Positions 1-5,466 of a stretch of 6,116 nt of DNA are shown here, one piece after another (the stretch's first letter is position 1; each line of letters opens with the position of its first letter). The notes beneath the pieces are model-generated. The model made no database searches. It saw only the letters and a list, made by a program, of their open reading frames with translations, and was not told where the DNA came from. The position numbers and the translations under genes are program-made. Origin of the DNA: Clostridia bacterium (GTDB lineage: Bacteria > Bacillota > Clostridia > Christensenellales > Aristaeellaceae); NCBI GenBank assembly GCA_016297535.1, contig JAEDGL010000144.1, positions 1-6,116 of the forward strand, given 5' to 3'.

Positions 1-1032
1 GTGGACAGCGCCAACGCCACGCTCAAATACGGCGTGGCCGTCAAGTGCGCCACCATCACCCCCAACGCCCAGCGCGTGGAGGAATACGGCCTCAAGCAGA
101 TGTGGAAAAGCCCCAACGGCACCATCCGCGCCATTCTGGATGGCACGGTGTTCCGCGCGCCGGTGCTGGTCAAGGGTATTTCGCCCAGCGTGCGCACATG
201 GCAAAAGCCCATCACCATCGCGCGCCACGCCTATGGCGATGTATACAAGAATACCGAGTTCCGCGTGCCCGCCGCGGGTAAGGCCGAAATCTGCTTTACG
301 GATGAGCAGGGCAACGAAACCCGCCAGACCGTGATGAATTTCAAGGGGCCGGGCGTGCTTCAGGGCATGCACAACACGGATGCAAGCATCACCTCCTTTG
401 CCCACAGCTGCTTCCAGTATGCGCTGAGCGTAAAGCAGGATCTGTGGTTTTCCACCAAGGATACCATTTCCAAAACCTACGACCACCGCTTCAAGGATCT
501 TTTTGCCGAGCTGTATGAAACCCGCTATAAAGCCGCCTTTGAGGAAGCGGGCATCGAATACTTTTATACCCTGATCGACGATGCCGTGGCGCGCGTCATC
601 CGCAGCAGGGGCGGCTTTATCTGGGCGCTCAAAAACTACGACGGCGATGTGATGAGCGATATGATCGCCACCGCCTTCGGCAGCCTGGCCATGATGACCA
701 GCGTGCTCGTCTCCCCCAACGGCCAGTATGAGTATGAGGCCGCCCACGGCACCGTTACCCGCCACTACTACCGCTACCTCAAGGGCGAGGAAACCAGCAC
801 CAATCCCGTAGCCACCATTTTTGCCTGGACGGGCGCTTTGCGCAAGCGCGGCGAACTGGATGCCCTGCCCGACCTGTGCGCCTTTGCCGGCCGGCTGGAA
901 AAGGCCACCATCGCCACCATCGAAAGCGGCAGAATGACCGGCGACCTGGCCGCCCTTTACGAGGGCGAGGCCACCCGCCTTACCAGCGATCAGTTCCTGG
1001 ACGCCATCGCCGGTACGCTGCAGGCGCTGTAA
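1..1032 (+). CDS. icd: NADP-dependent isocitrate dehydrogenase, 5'-truncated by window edge
   Basis: Oxidatively decarboxylates isocitrate to 2-oxoglutarate, reducing NADP+, in the cytoplasmic TCA/glutamate-supply route. The 343 visible codons align from memory along almost their whole length with the eukaryotic-type (human IDH1-like) dimeric subfamily, not the E. coli Icd type. Recognisable parts are KCATITP (15-21, cofactor side), WKSPNGTIR (35-43, isocitrate loop with S37 and N39), R43, R52 and R75 (matching human R100, R109 and R132), Y82, K153 in FSTKDT (human K212), D193 (human D252), D216 and D220 in YDGDVMSD (metal ligands, human D275/D279), and AHGTVTRHY (248-256, NADP-binding). By that alignment about 57 N-terminal residues lie before the window. 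The GTG at position 1 is therefore an internal valine codon, not the start. All catalytic residues in the visible part are intact. No clear intrinsic terminator follows; the next gene has its own promoter 31 nt downstream. Confidence 0.94.
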   Translation: MDSANATLKYGVAVKCATITPNAQRVEEYGLKQMWKSPNGTIRAILDGTVFRAPVLVKGISPSVRTWQKPITIARHAYGDVYKNTEFRVPAAGKAEICFTDEQGNETRQTVMNFKGPGVLQGMHNTDASITSFAHSCFQYALSVKQDLWFSTKDTISKTYDHRFKDLFAELYETRYKAAFEEAGIEYFYTLIDDAVARVIRSRGGFIWALKNYDGDVMSDMIATAFGSLAMMTSVLVSPNGQYEYEAAHGTVTRHYYRYLKGEETSTNPVATIFAWTGALRKRGELDALPDLCAFAGRLEKATIATIESGRMTGDLAALYEGEATRLTSDQFLDAIAGTLQAL

Positions 1033-1062
1033 GCGGCTGTCCCTCCCAAAACGGCTCAATGG

Positions 1063-1091
1063 TTGAAAAAAAGCCTCCCGGCGGGTATAAT
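1063..1091 (+). promoter_or_regulatory. Sigma-A-type promoter for murI-wecB
   Basis: TTGAAA (1063-1068) and a perfect TATAAT (1086-1091) are separated by exactly 17 nt. Only two bases differ from the -35 consensus TTGACA. Transcription should begin near 1098-1100, giving a leader of only about 16-18 nt with the Shine-Dalgarno sequence at its very 5' end. This lets murI-wecB be transcribed independently of icd. The transcript start is inferred from spacing. Confidence 0.82.
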
Positions 1092-1099
1092 AGGAGCCT

Positions 1100-1105
1100 G
1101 GGAGG
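1100..1105 (+). promoter_or_regulatory. Ribosome-binding site of murI
   Basis: GGGAGG lies 10 nt before the GTG at 1116 and is the only strong Shine-Dalgarno match near that start. It fixes GTG 1116 as the murI start. Its last two bases are part of the 12-nt palindrome 1104-1115. Confidence 0.8.
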
Positions 1106-1115
1106 TTGATCAACC
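1104..1115. repeat. Perfect 12-nt palindrome between murI RBS and start codon
   Basis: GGTTGATCAACC is a perfect inverted repeat that overlaps the end of the Shine-Dalgarno sequence and ends on the base before the GTG start. It lies about 5-16 nt downstream of the predicted transcription start. It could act as a DNA operator or as a short 4-bp RNA stem with a GATC loop. No function can be assigned from sequence alone. Confidence 0.6.
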
Positions 1116-1892
1116 GTGGATAATCGCCCTGTGGGCTTTCTGGATAGCGGACTGGGAGGCATCAGCGTGCTGGGGGAGGCCCTGCGCGTTTTGCCGCAGG
1201 AAAACTATCTTTATTTTGGAGACACCCGCAACATTCCCTACGGCGACAAGCCGCCGGAAACCGTATACCAATACACTCATGCAGCGGTGGAAAGGCTGAT
1301 TTCCCTTGGATGCAAGGCCATCGTTATCGCCTGCAACACCGCCACCAGCGTGGCGGCGGCACAGCTGCGCCAGGAGCTGCCCCTGCCCATCATCGGCATG
1401 GAGCCCGCGCTGAAGCCCGCGTCCCTGCTGCCGGGCGACGGGCGCGTGCTGGTCATGGCCACGCACAACACCCTCAAGCTGCCCAAATTTCAGGCGCTGA
1501 TGTCGCTCTACGGCCAGAACGCCATTCCCCTGCCCTGCTCCGGGCTGATGGAATGCGTGGAGGATGGCGAGCTGAGCGGCCCGCGCGTGGAAGGGCTGAT
1601 TGAGGGCCTGCTTTTGCCCTACCGGCAGGAAAACATCAAGGCCGTGGTGCTGGGCTGCACGCACTATCCCTTTCTGCGCCAAACCATCAGCCGCTTTTTC
1701 AGCCCCGATGTAGCGCTGGTTGACGGTAACCTGGGCACGGTTCGCCAGCTCAGAAGGCGCCTGGAGCAGGAGGATCTGCTCTCCGCCGGCCCGGGCGGCA
1801 AGGTCAGCTTCTTCTCATCCCTGCAGGGCGGGGAGCCCATCCGCAAAATGCGGCAAATGCTTGACATGTGGCAGGCTGGAGAATCCAAATGA
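1116..1892 (+). CDS. murI: Glutamate racemase
   Basis: Interconverts L- and D-glutamate by a cofactor-independent two-cysteine mechanism. This supplies D-Glu, which MurD adds to UDP-MurNAc-L-Ala in cytoplasmic peptidoglycan synthesis. The 258-aa product has the usual Firmicute MurI length (roughly 255-275). It shows the N-terminal LDSGLGG loop (9-15, with D10 and S11), YFGDTRNIPYG (33-43), the first catalytic cysteine in ACNTATS (C73-N74-T75) and the second in GCTHYP (C181, T182, H183). Both catalytic cysteines and both flanking Thr/His sites are present, so it should be active. The start is GTG 1116, chosen because GGGAGG stands 10 nt upstream and translation begins exactly at the family's usual N-terminus. 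The gene follows its own promoter and ends by overlapping wecB by 4 nt (ATGA), implying cotranscription and translational coupling. Confidence 0.97.
   Translation: MDNRPVGFLDSGLGGISVLGEALRVLPQENYLYFGDTRNIPYGDKPPETVYQYTHAAVERLISLGCKAIVIACNTATSVAAAQLRQELPLPIIGMEPALKPASLLPGDGRVLVMATHNTLKLPKFQALMSLYGQNAIPLPCSGLMECVEDGELSGPRVEGLIEGLLLPYRQENIKAVVLGCTHYPFLRQTISRFFSPDVALVDGNLGTVRQLRRRLEQEDLLSAGPGGKVSFFSSLQGGEPIRKMRQMLDMWQAGESK
1878..1881 (+). promoter_or_regulatory. Ribosome-binding site of wecB inside murI
   Basis: GGAG lies within the last codons of murI, 7 nt before ATG 1889. It selects ATG 1889 over the in-frame GTG at 1868, which has no Shine-Dalgarno sequence and would add seven residues (MAGWRIQ) before the conserved family N-terminus. 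Confidence 0.7.
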
Positions 1893-2986
1893 AAAAAGTA
1901 ATGCTGATTTTTGGCACAAGGCCGGAGGCCATCAAAATGTGCCCGCTGGCGCTGGAGCTGGAACGCAGGCCGGCGTTTGAAACCGTGGTGTGCGTAACCG
2001 GCCAGCACAGGCAAATGCTGGATCAGATTTTGAGCTGCTTCCACGTTCAGCCCCGGTACGATCTTTCCATCATGCGCGAAAAGCAGACGCTGTTTGATGT
2101 TACCATCAATATTCTCGACCGTCTGCGCGCCATTCTTGAGGCGGAAAGGCCCGATGTGGTGCTGGTGCACGGCGACACCTCCACCGCCTTTGCCACGGCG
2201 CTTGCCTGCTTTTACATGCAGATTCCCGTGGGGCATGTGGAGGCCGGCCTGAGAACCTACGACCTCTACGCGCCCTTCCCGGAGGAATTCAACCGCCAGG
2301 CGGTGGATCTGCTGGCGCGCTTCTATTTTGCGCCCACCGGGCTCAGCCGCCAGAACCTGCTGCGGGAGGGCAAGCCCGACAGCCGCATTTTTGTAACCGG
2401 CAACACCGTCATCGATGCGCTGGATACCACCGTGCGTACCGATTACACCCATCCCGAAACGGAGTGGGCGCACGGCAGCAGGCTCATCCTGCTCACGGCC
2501 CACCGGCGCGAAAACATCGGCCCGCCCATGCGCAGCATGTTTACCGCCATCCGCCGCATTGTGGATGATACGCCGGATGTGAAGGTGATCTACCCCATGC
2601 ACATGAACCCCGCCGTGCGCGACATGGCACGGGAATGCTTTGCGGGGCAGGATCGCATCCACATGATCGAGCCCATGGACGTGCTGGATTTTCACAACCT
2701 GATGGCCCGCGCCTACCTCATCCTGACGGACAGCGGCGGCATTCAGGAGGAGGCTCCGGCGCTTGGCAAGCCCGTGCTGGTGATGCGCGATACCACCGAG
2801 CGTCCCGAGGGTGTGGAGGCGGGTACGCTGAAGCTGGTGGGCACCGAAGAAGCATCCGTGTACGCGGCTGTCCACCAGCTGCTCACCGATGAAGCGGCCT
2901 ACCTGAGCATGGCACGCTCCGTCAACCCCTACGGCGATGGAAACGCAAGCAGGCGCATTGCCGATATCCTTGCCTGCCAGCTTTAA
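1889..2986 (+). CDS. wecB: UDP-N-acetylglucosamine 2-epimerase (non-hydrolysing)
   Basis: Converts UDP-GlcNAc to UDP-ManNAc, the donor for teichoic-acid linkage units, capsules and related surface glycans; cytoplasmic. The 365-aa product has the usual family length and a two-Rossmann GT-B-like fold. It shows IFGTRPEAIKM (7-17), the TGQHRQMLDQ segment (37-46) typical of the allosterically UDP-GlcNAc-activated bacterial enzymes, HGDTST with D96, GHVEAGLRT with E118, PFPEEFNR with E132, TAHRREN with H205, YPMHMNP, and the nucleotide-binding DSGGIQEEAPALGKPVL (281-297) followed by RDTTERPEG. D96, E118, E132 and H205 match the catalytic D95, E117, E131 and H213 of the E. coli enzyme. The start ATG 1889 overlaps the murI stop (ATGA) and has its own GGAG. 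It is called mnaA in Bacillus; here it is paired with murI rather than with visible polymer-synthesis genes. The stop overlaps the stop of the minus-strand membrane gene. Confidence 0.96.
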   Translation: MKKVMLIFGTRPEAIKMCPLALELERRPAFETVVCVTGQHRQMLDQILSCFHVQPRYDLSIMREKQTLFDVTINILDRLRAILEAERPDVVLVHGDTSTAFATALACFYMQIPVGHVEAGLRTYDLYAPFPEEFNRQAVDLLARFYFAPTGLSRQNLLREGKPDSRIFVTGNTVIDALDTTVRTDYTHPETEWAHGSRLILLTAHRRENIGPPMRSMFTAIRRIVDDTPDVKVIYPMHMNPAVRDMARECFAGQDRIHMIEPMDVLDFHNLMARAYLILTDSGGIQEEAPALGKPVLVMRDTTERPEGVEAGTLKLVGTEEASVYAAVHQLLTDEAAYLSMARSVNPYGDGNASRRIADILACQL

Positions 2987-3324
2987 CGCCCGTCCCACCA
3001 CCGGAACAGGCGGATGACGGCCGCGCTTAGCACGCACCACGCAAGCGAAAACGGCAGGCAGATCTGCCCCCGCAGGTTTGCAGGCGTGCGCCGGTAATCC
3101 CAGATGCGGTAGCGCCTGTTCCAGATCCGGCCAAATGCATATTCAATTCCCGTAATCATCAGACCGCCCAGCAGCGCCTGCCGCCAGATGGGGCGGTCTG
3201 CTTTGCTCAGGCGGCGAAGCAGCACCGCCGACAGGCCGCCCGCCAGCGCCATGGTGGGATGGGTGCGCCCGCGCCAGACAAGCTCGATCAGCGGATACCC
3301 GAGAGCGCCAAGAAAAAAGGACAT
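2983..3324 (-). CDS. Small integral membrane protein, CmpB/'ABC-transporter type IV' family (PF06541-like)
   Basis: A 113-aa, very hydrophobic and basic protein with about four predicted membrane segments (roughly 3-17, 23-39, 50-67 and 86-107). The motifs GYPLIELVWRGRTH (9-22), ITGIEYAFG (57-65) and WDYRRTPANLRGQICLPF (75-92) resemble what I recall of PF06541, a Firmicute family annotated as putative ABC-transporter type IV but with no established function. The name should not be read as proof of transport, since no ATPase or second permease is nearby. The start ATG at 3324 is well supported by AGGAGG six nt upstream (3331-3336 on the plus strand). It is convergent with wecB, the two stop codons sharing TTAA at 2983-2986 with no hairpin between them, and divergent from rlmL. 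Many relatives are longer or duplicated; this is a single compact unit that looks complete. Confidence 0.82.
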   Translation of the reverse strand: MSFFLGALGYPLIELVWRGRTHPTMALAGGLSAVLLRRLSKADRPIWRQALLGGLMITGIEYAFGRIWNRRYRIWDYRRTPANLRGQICLPFSLAWCVLSAAVIRLFRWWDGR

Positions 3325-3330
3325 GGGTTC

Positions 3331-3336
3331 CCTCCT
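3331..3336 (-). promoter_or_regulatory. Ribosome-binding site of the minus-strand membrane protein
   Basis: On the minus strand the sequence reads AGGAGG, a full consensus Shine-Dalgarno sequence, with a 6-nt spacer to the ATG at 3324. This is the main evidence that the reverse-strand gene is real rather than a high-GC shadow. Confidence 0.8.
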
Positions 3337-3340
3337 GACG

Positions 3341-3356
3341 GATGAAATCGTTCATC
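3341..3356. repeat. Operator-like inverted repeat in divergent intergenic region
   Basis: GATGAA-N4-TTCATC has perfect 6-bp arms around the spacer ATCG. It lies between the RBS of the minus-strand membrane gene and the -35 box (3359-3364) of the rlmL promoter. The 16-bp dyad geometry suits a dimeric repressor, and a protein bound here could affect both divergent genes. It could also form a weak hairpin in the leader of the membrane-gene mRNA. Function is inferred from position only. Confidence 0.4.
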
Positions 3357-3358
3357 GC

Positions 3359-3387
3359 TTGTTTTTCCCATTTTGCCATGCTATAAT
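3359..3387 (+). promoter_or_regulatory. Extended -10 sigma-A promoter for rlmL and the PIG-L gene
   Basis: TTGTTT (3359-3364) is separated by 17 nt from a perfect TATAAT (3382-3387). The -10 is preceded by TG plus one base (TGC, 3379-3381), the extended -10 element. Transcription should start near 3394-3395, leaving a leader of about 41 nt before ATG 3436. Because the upstream in-frame ATG at 3373 precedes this transcript start, it cannot be used from this promoter. Confidence 0.8.
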
Positions 3388-3426
3388 CCCCTTGACCGCA
3401 TCTTGAACGGCCAATTCATGCCCCGT

Positions 3427-3431
3427 GGAGG
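3427..3431 (+). promoter_or_regulatory. Ribosome-binding site of rlmL
   Basis: GGAGG stands 4 nt before ATG 3436, somewhat close but the only Shine-Dalgarno match in the leader. The in-frame ATG at 3418 has no such site upstream. This, with the family N-terminus MPYTFLATAAFGLE, decides the start. Confidence 0.7.
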
Positions 3432-3435
3432 AACT

Positions 3436-4554
3436 ATGCCCTATACCTTTCTTGCAACCGCCGCCTTCGGACTGGAAGGCGTGGTGGCCAACGAATTAAA
3501 ACGGATGAACATTGCCGCGCGCGCGCAAAACGGCGGCGCTCTTTTTGAGGCAAGCCTGCTGGATGCCTACAAAGCCAATCTCTGCCTGCGCACGGCGGAC
3601 CGCGTGCTGCTGGTGCTGGCCCAGGAACGGGCCGTCACATTTGAAGAGCTGTTCCAGCTGGTGGGGCGCATTCCGTGGGAGCAGTATCTGGGCAGGGATG
3701 CCTCCATCCACGTCAGCGGCAAGTGCGTGCGCAGCCGGCTGATGAGCGTGCGGGATTGTCAATCCGTCAGCAAAAAGGCCATCGTGCAGCGGCTGATGCA
3801 AAGGCTTCGGGTTCATCATCTGCCGGAAACAGGCACGGTTTACCCTGTTGAGGTGGCCATCGTCAACGATATGGCGCGCGTCACGCTGGATCTGAGCGGC
3901 GACGCGCTCAACCGCCGCGGCTACCGCACCTGGAACGGCGAGGCTCCCCTGCGCGAAACGCTGGCCGCCGCGCTGGTGGATCTGAGCCCCTGGCGCAAGG
4001 GCATGCGGCTGTACGATCCCTGCTGCGGCACGGGCACGCTGCTCATTGAGGCGGCGATCAAGGCTGTCAATCGTCCTGCAGGTATCCGCCGCTCCTTTGC
4101 CTGCGAGCAGTTCGGCTTTATGCCGCTTTCGGAGATGAAGGCCCTGCGCGCGTCGCTCCTTTCCAGCTGCAACGAGCAGACCGCCTTTGACATTGGCGGC
4201 AGCGACATCAGCCCCGAGGCGTTGGAGCTGTGCCGCCGCCACATCCGTCAGGCCGGGTTTGATGGCCGCATTCAGGTGCGGCAGCAGGATCTGCGCACCC
4301 TGCAGCTGGACGGCGAGCCGGGGGTGTTTCTCATCAATCCGCCCTATGGCGAGCGGCTGAGCGATCAGCAGGGCGCCCGTGGGCTGTACCGTGAAATCGG
4401 CCTGCTGCTCAAACGCCACCCCGGCTGGAAGCTGGCCGTCATCACTGCCGATCCCGCCTTTGAGCGCTTCTTTGGCAGGCGGGCCGATAAAAAGCGCCGG
4501 CTGTACAACGGCCGGCTGGAATGCGAATTTTACCTGTATGATCAACTGGGATAA
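3436..4554 (+). CDS. rlmL: THUMP-domain 23S rRNA (guanine-N2) methyltransferase, RlmL/YpsC type
   Basis: A SAM-dependent RNA methyltransferase expected to make N2-methylguanosine in 23S rRNA (m2G2445 in E. coli numbering). From ATG 3436 it is 372 aa, the stand-alone RlmL size, without the RlmK half fused in E. coli. Order of parts: an N-terminal ferredoxin-like segment (1-45, YTFLATAAFGLEGVVANEL), a THUMP RNA-binding domain (about 45-160, ending VTLDLSGDALNRRGYR), then a UPF0020-type Rossmann methyltransferase. The last shows DPCCGTGTLLIEA (194-206, SAM-binding motif I), GSDISPEAL (D257, ribose-binding acidic residue), NPPYGERL (301-308, catalytic motif IV) and the family C-terminal KKRRLYNGRLECEFYLY. 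All motifs are intact. It heads an operon from its own promoter; the next gene's RBS overlaps its stop. The exact target base is inferred from the family; YpsC proteins are less well studied than E. coli RlmKL. Confidence 0.93.
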   Translation: MPYTFLATAAFGLEGVVANELKRMNIAARAQNGGALFEASLLDAYKANLCLRTADRVLLVLAQERAVTFEELFQLVGRIPWEQYLGRDASIHVSGKCVRSRLMSVRDCQSVSKKAIVQRLMQRLRVHHLPETGTVYPVEVAIVNDMARVTLDLSGDALNRRGYRTWNGEAPLRETLAAALVDLSPWRKGMRLYDPCCGTGTLLIEAAIKAVNRPAGIRRSFACEQFGFMPLSEMKALRASLLSSCNEQTAFDIGGSDISPEALELCRRHIRQAGFDGRIQVRQQDLRTLQLDGEPGVFLINPPYGERLSDQQGARGLYREIGLLLKRHPGWKLAVITADPAFERFFGRRADKKRRLYNGRLECEFYLYDQLG

Positions 4555-4559
4555 GGAGG
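4554..4559 (+). promoter_or_regulatory. Ribosome-binding site of the PIG-L gene
   Basis: AGGAGG begins on the last base of the rlmL TAA stop and stands 10 nt before ATG 4570. The placement supports cotranscription and probable translational coupling with rlmL, and confirms ATG 4570 as the start. Confidence 0.8.
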
Positions 4560-4569
4560 CTGAACAGCA

Positions 4570-5358
4570 ATGAAACCCTACCGTTTTCTGGTGATCGGCG
4601 CTCATCCGGACGATTGTGATCTGATGGCCGGAGGGCTTGCGCTGCGGCTTTTGCAAAAGGGGCAGGAGGTGTTTTTCCTTTCCGCCACGGACGGCAGCGC
4701 CGGCCACCACACCATGAGCCGCCAGGCGCTGGCCGCGCGCCGCGGGGAGGAATGCCTGCAGGCGGGCAAAACGCTTGGCCTGACCTACGAGGCGCTGCCC
4801 ATTCCCGACGGCGAGCTGACGGCCGATCTGCCCAGCCGCCGCATGCTGATGAAGCGCATTCGCGAAATCGCGCCGGATGTGATTCTCACCCACCGCACCT
4901 GCGATTACCATCCCGACCACCGCGCCTGCGGCCAGCTGGTGATGGACTGCTCCTACCTGGTGGGCGTGCCGCTGTTTTGCCCCGAAGCGCCCGCGCTGCG
5001 CAAAGCGCCGGTCATTCTGTCCCTGTGGGATGAATTTACCAGCCCCGCGCCCTTCCGCGCGGATGTATGCGTACCCATCGATGACGTGGTGCAGCAGAAG
5101 CTGCAGGCCACGCTGTGCCATGTTTCGCAGTTTTACGAGTGGCTGCCGTGGATCGGCCACTGGGAGGATGTGGAAAGCGCATCCACCTTGGAAGCCAAAA
5201 CGCAGCTGCTGAAGCAACGTCTTATGGCGGATTTTTCCATCGCCGCCAGGCTGTACCCCGACAAGCTCCCCCAGGGCACGCGCTACGCCGAGGCCTTTGA
5301 GTGGAACGAGTACGGCGGAGCGTTGACTGACGAGCTCAAGCAGATCATGACCGCCTGA
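4570..5358 (+). CDS. PIG-L/LmbE-family zinc-dependent deacetylase, substrate unknown
   Basis: A 262-aa member of the PIG-L superfamily, which removes N-acetyl groups from GlcNAc-type sugars (for example MshB, BshB and GPI-anchor PIG-L). The N-terminal Rossmann-like region carries GAHPDDCDLMAGG (10-22). H12 and D15 are expected zinc ligands and D14 the general base. THRTCDYHPDHRACG (107-121) supplies H117 as the third zinc ligand and H114 as the second catalytic histidine, matching the H13/D15/D16/H144/H147 set of MshB. The whole active site is therefore present. There is no signal peptide, so it is predicted cytoplasmic. It follows rlmL by 15 nt with AGGAGG on the rlmL stop. The middle and C-terminal parts (with RYAEAFEWNEYGG, 239-251) do not let me name a substrate. 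A bacillithiol role (BshB) is possible but no other bsh gene is visible. A strong terminator follows 21 nt after the stop. Confidence 0.9.
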   Translation: MKPYRFLVIGAHPDDCDLMAGGLALRLLQKGQEVFFLSATDGSAGHHTMSRQALAARRGEECLQAGKTLGLTYEALPIPDGELTADLPSRRMLMKRIREIAPDVILTHRTCDYHPDHRACGQLVMDCSYLVGVPLFCPEAPALRKAPVILSLWDEFTSPAPFRADVCVPIDDVVQQKLQATLCHVSQFYEWLPWIGHWEDVESASTLEAKTQLLKQRLMADFSIAARLYPDKLPQGTRYAEAFEWNEYGGALTDELKQIMTA

Positions 5359-5379
5359 TCAAAACCGTTTCCGGCAGCA

Positions 5380-5409
5380 AAAACGGCTCTCCGCATGGAG
5401 AGCCGTTTT
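5380..5409. terminator. Bidirectional rho-independent terminator
   Basis: A perfect 13-bp inverted repeat, AAAACGGCTCTCC and GGAGAGCCGTTTT, encloses a 4-nt loop GCAT. On the plus strand the stem ends in TTTT, and on the minus strand in a run of five T. It lies between the convergent PIG-L gene (stop at 5358) and trpS (stop at 5467), so it can end transcription in both directions. Confidence 0.92.
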
Positions 5410-5446
5410 CACATGTCCAAAACCTTGCCGTTTGCCGGGCAACGGG

Positions 5447-5462
5447 AAAAAGCCTTTGGGCT
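5447..5462 (-). terminator. Possible weak terminator directly after trpS
   Basis: On the minus strand, AGCC-CAAA-GGCT is followed by TTTT, beginning 4 nt after the trpS stop. The 4-bp stem is short, so this may only be a pause site ahead of the strong hairpin at 5380-5409. Confidence 0.25.
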
Positions 5463-5466
5463 GGCG

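Noticed and set aside
1..3. GTG as the start of icd
   Set aside because: Alignment with IDH1-type proteins shows about 57 family residues are missing before it, and a valine is usual at that place, so the gene continues upstream of the window.
1033..1080. Intrinsic terminator after icd
   Set aside because: GGCT/AGCC and TCAA/TTGA pairings exist, but stems are short and no T run follows; the A-rich stretch belongs to the -35 region of the murI promoter.
1110..1682. 190-codon open frame on the minus strand opposite murI
   Set aside because: It mirrors murI codons and shows no RBS or domain; murI has both catalytic cysteines and a promoter.
1664..3040. 458-codon open frame on the minus strand, antisense to murI and wecB
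   Set aside because: The composition is repetitive (H, G, V, A), there is no family motif, and it runs across two clear plus-strand genes and into the membrane gene's 3' end.
3373..3435. Longer rlmL beginning at ATG 3373 or 3418
   Set aside because: ATG 3373 lies upstream of the predicted transcription start, and neither ATG has a Shine-Dalgarno sequence. The family N-terminus begins at 3436 behind GGAGG.
3496..5217. 573-codon open frame on the minus strand, antisense to rlmL and the PIG-L gene
   Set aside because: It opposes two well-supported genes. Its translation is rich in Q, A, R, G and H with no recognisable domain, and it spans an intergenic junction. This is a typical high-GC shadow frame.
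4570..5358. Naming the PIG-L gene bshB (bacillithiol synthesis)
   Set aside because: The zinc-site motifs are shared by the whole superfamily and no bshA or bshC is in the window, so a specific symbol is not supported.
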